A DNA stretch of 5,477 nucleotides from Bacteroidaceae bacterium (GTDB lineage: Bacteria; Bacteroidota; Bacteroidia; Bacteroidales; Bacteroidaceae). A model generated the notes under the pieces. That model made no database searches. It was not told the origin of the DNA and was given only the letters and a program-made list of their open reading frames with translations. Below, in pieces: positions 5,088 through 5,477 of the stretch. Position numbers and translations under genes: made by a program. Position 1 is the first letter of the stretch; every line of letters starts with the position of its first letter. The stretch is taken from assembly GCA_017548225.1 (NCBI GenBank), contig JAFYMV010000104.1, positions 1 through 5,477 on the forward strand, in the 5' to 3' direction.

Positions 5088-5477
5088 ATGCTTGCATACA
5101 CATACATAGAAAAAGGAAAGTTTGCTTTGGTGGAGAAACCGAAGCCTGCGTTGATGGAACCGACCGATGCCATTGTTCGCGTGACGATGGGTAGCATCTG
5201 TTCGAGCGACCTCCATATCAAGCACGGTAGCGTGCCTCGCGCCGTGCCGGGCATCATCGTAGGGCACGAGATGGTGGGCGTGGTAGAGGAGGTAGGCGCA
5301 GAGGTTACCCATGTAAAGCCAGGCGACCGTGTGACGGTGAATGTAGAGACCTTTTGCGGCGAGTGCTTCTTCTGCAAGAATGGCCACGTGAACAATTGTA
5401 CCGACCCGAATGGTGGTTGGGCATTGGGATGCCGAATTGATGGCGGACAGACCGAATATGTTCGAGTTCCGCTTGCC
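5088..5477 (+). CDS. Zinc-dependent alcohol dehydrogenase (MDR family), N-terminal part
   Basis: The frame opens at ATG 5088 and runs off the right edge after 130 codons without a stop. It matches the GroES-like catalytic domain of zinc-type medium-chain dehydrogenases. Cys38 (in SICSSDLH) and His60-Glu61 (GHE) are expected catalytic-zinc residues. The structural zinc lobe is intact: Cys90, Cys93, Cys96 and Cys104 in the CxxCxxCx7C spacing. GxExVGVVEEVG and KPGDRV are typical strand-turn motifs. The NAD(P)-binding domain lies beyond the window, so cofactor and substrate are open; the full protein is expected to be about 340-360 residues. The gene starts 22 nt after the nuclease stop with no Shine-Dalgarno site but an A-rich upstream stretch, as is common in this phylum. 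GC is far higher than in the preceding gene (42 of 60 at 5221-5280). I saw no full promoter match just upstream, so it may be read through from the nuclease gene. Confidence 0.94.
   Translation, partial: MLAYTYIEKGKFALVEKPKPALMEPTDAIVRVTMGSICSSDLHIKHGSVPRAVPGIIVGHEMVGVVEEVGAEVTHVKPGDRVTVNVETFCGECFFCKNGHVNNCTDPNGGWALGCRIDGGQTEYVRVPLA

Noticed and set aside
5046..5395. - strand open frames antisense to the alcohol dehydrogenase
   Set aside because: They are shadows of a high-GC coding sequence whose + strand frame carries all zinc-ligand motifs.

Overview
The window looks like chromosomal DNA from the phylum Bacteroidota, most likely order Bacteroidales (Bacteroides, Prevotella, Porphyromonas type). 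Three things point there. One gene encodes a NusG paralogue of the UpxY type. Another encodes a membrane-anchored periplasmic-TPR/cytoplasmic-HTH protein of a kind common in that phylum. Intergenic regions carry several matches to the Bacteroides promoter pattern (TTTG, a gap of 19-21, then TAnnTTTG), while classical Shine-Dalgarno sites are mostly weak. Genus cannot be fixed from sequence reading alone.

Layout: (1) 1-102, + strand, is the C-terminal tail of a short-chain dehydrogenase. (2) 170-2101, - strand, convergent with it, is a 643-residue protein with signal peptide, TPR-like helices, one membrane span, a coiled coil and a C-terminal LuxR-like HTH. (3) 2102-2531 is a 430-bp divergent regulatory region with a promoter candidate on each strand, a 12-bp-period direct repeat, and a short leader with mutually exclusive hairpins. 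(4) 2532-3113, + strand, is a UpxY-type transcription antiterminator with no capsule genes after it. (5) 3282-3920, - strand, is a GNAT acetyltransferase with a very good promoter match. (6) 4094-5065, + strand, is an AT-rich gene for a putative PD-(D/E)XK nuclease resembling the PGN_0703 family. (7) 5088-5477, + strand, is the N-terminal 130 residues of a zinc-dependent alcohol dehydrogenase running off the edge, with much higher GC.

The genes do not form one pathway. Two metabolic oxidoreductases sit at the edges. Between them lies an accessory-looking segment: a membrane one-component regulator divergent from an orphan antiterminator, an acetyltransferase, and a solo nuclease without a visible methyltransferase. 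The most interesting parts are the TPR-HTH / UpxY divergent pair with its structured leader, and the stand-alone nuclease whose promoter is bracketed by two dyads. No CRISPR array, tRNA, rRNA or insertion sequence was seen.
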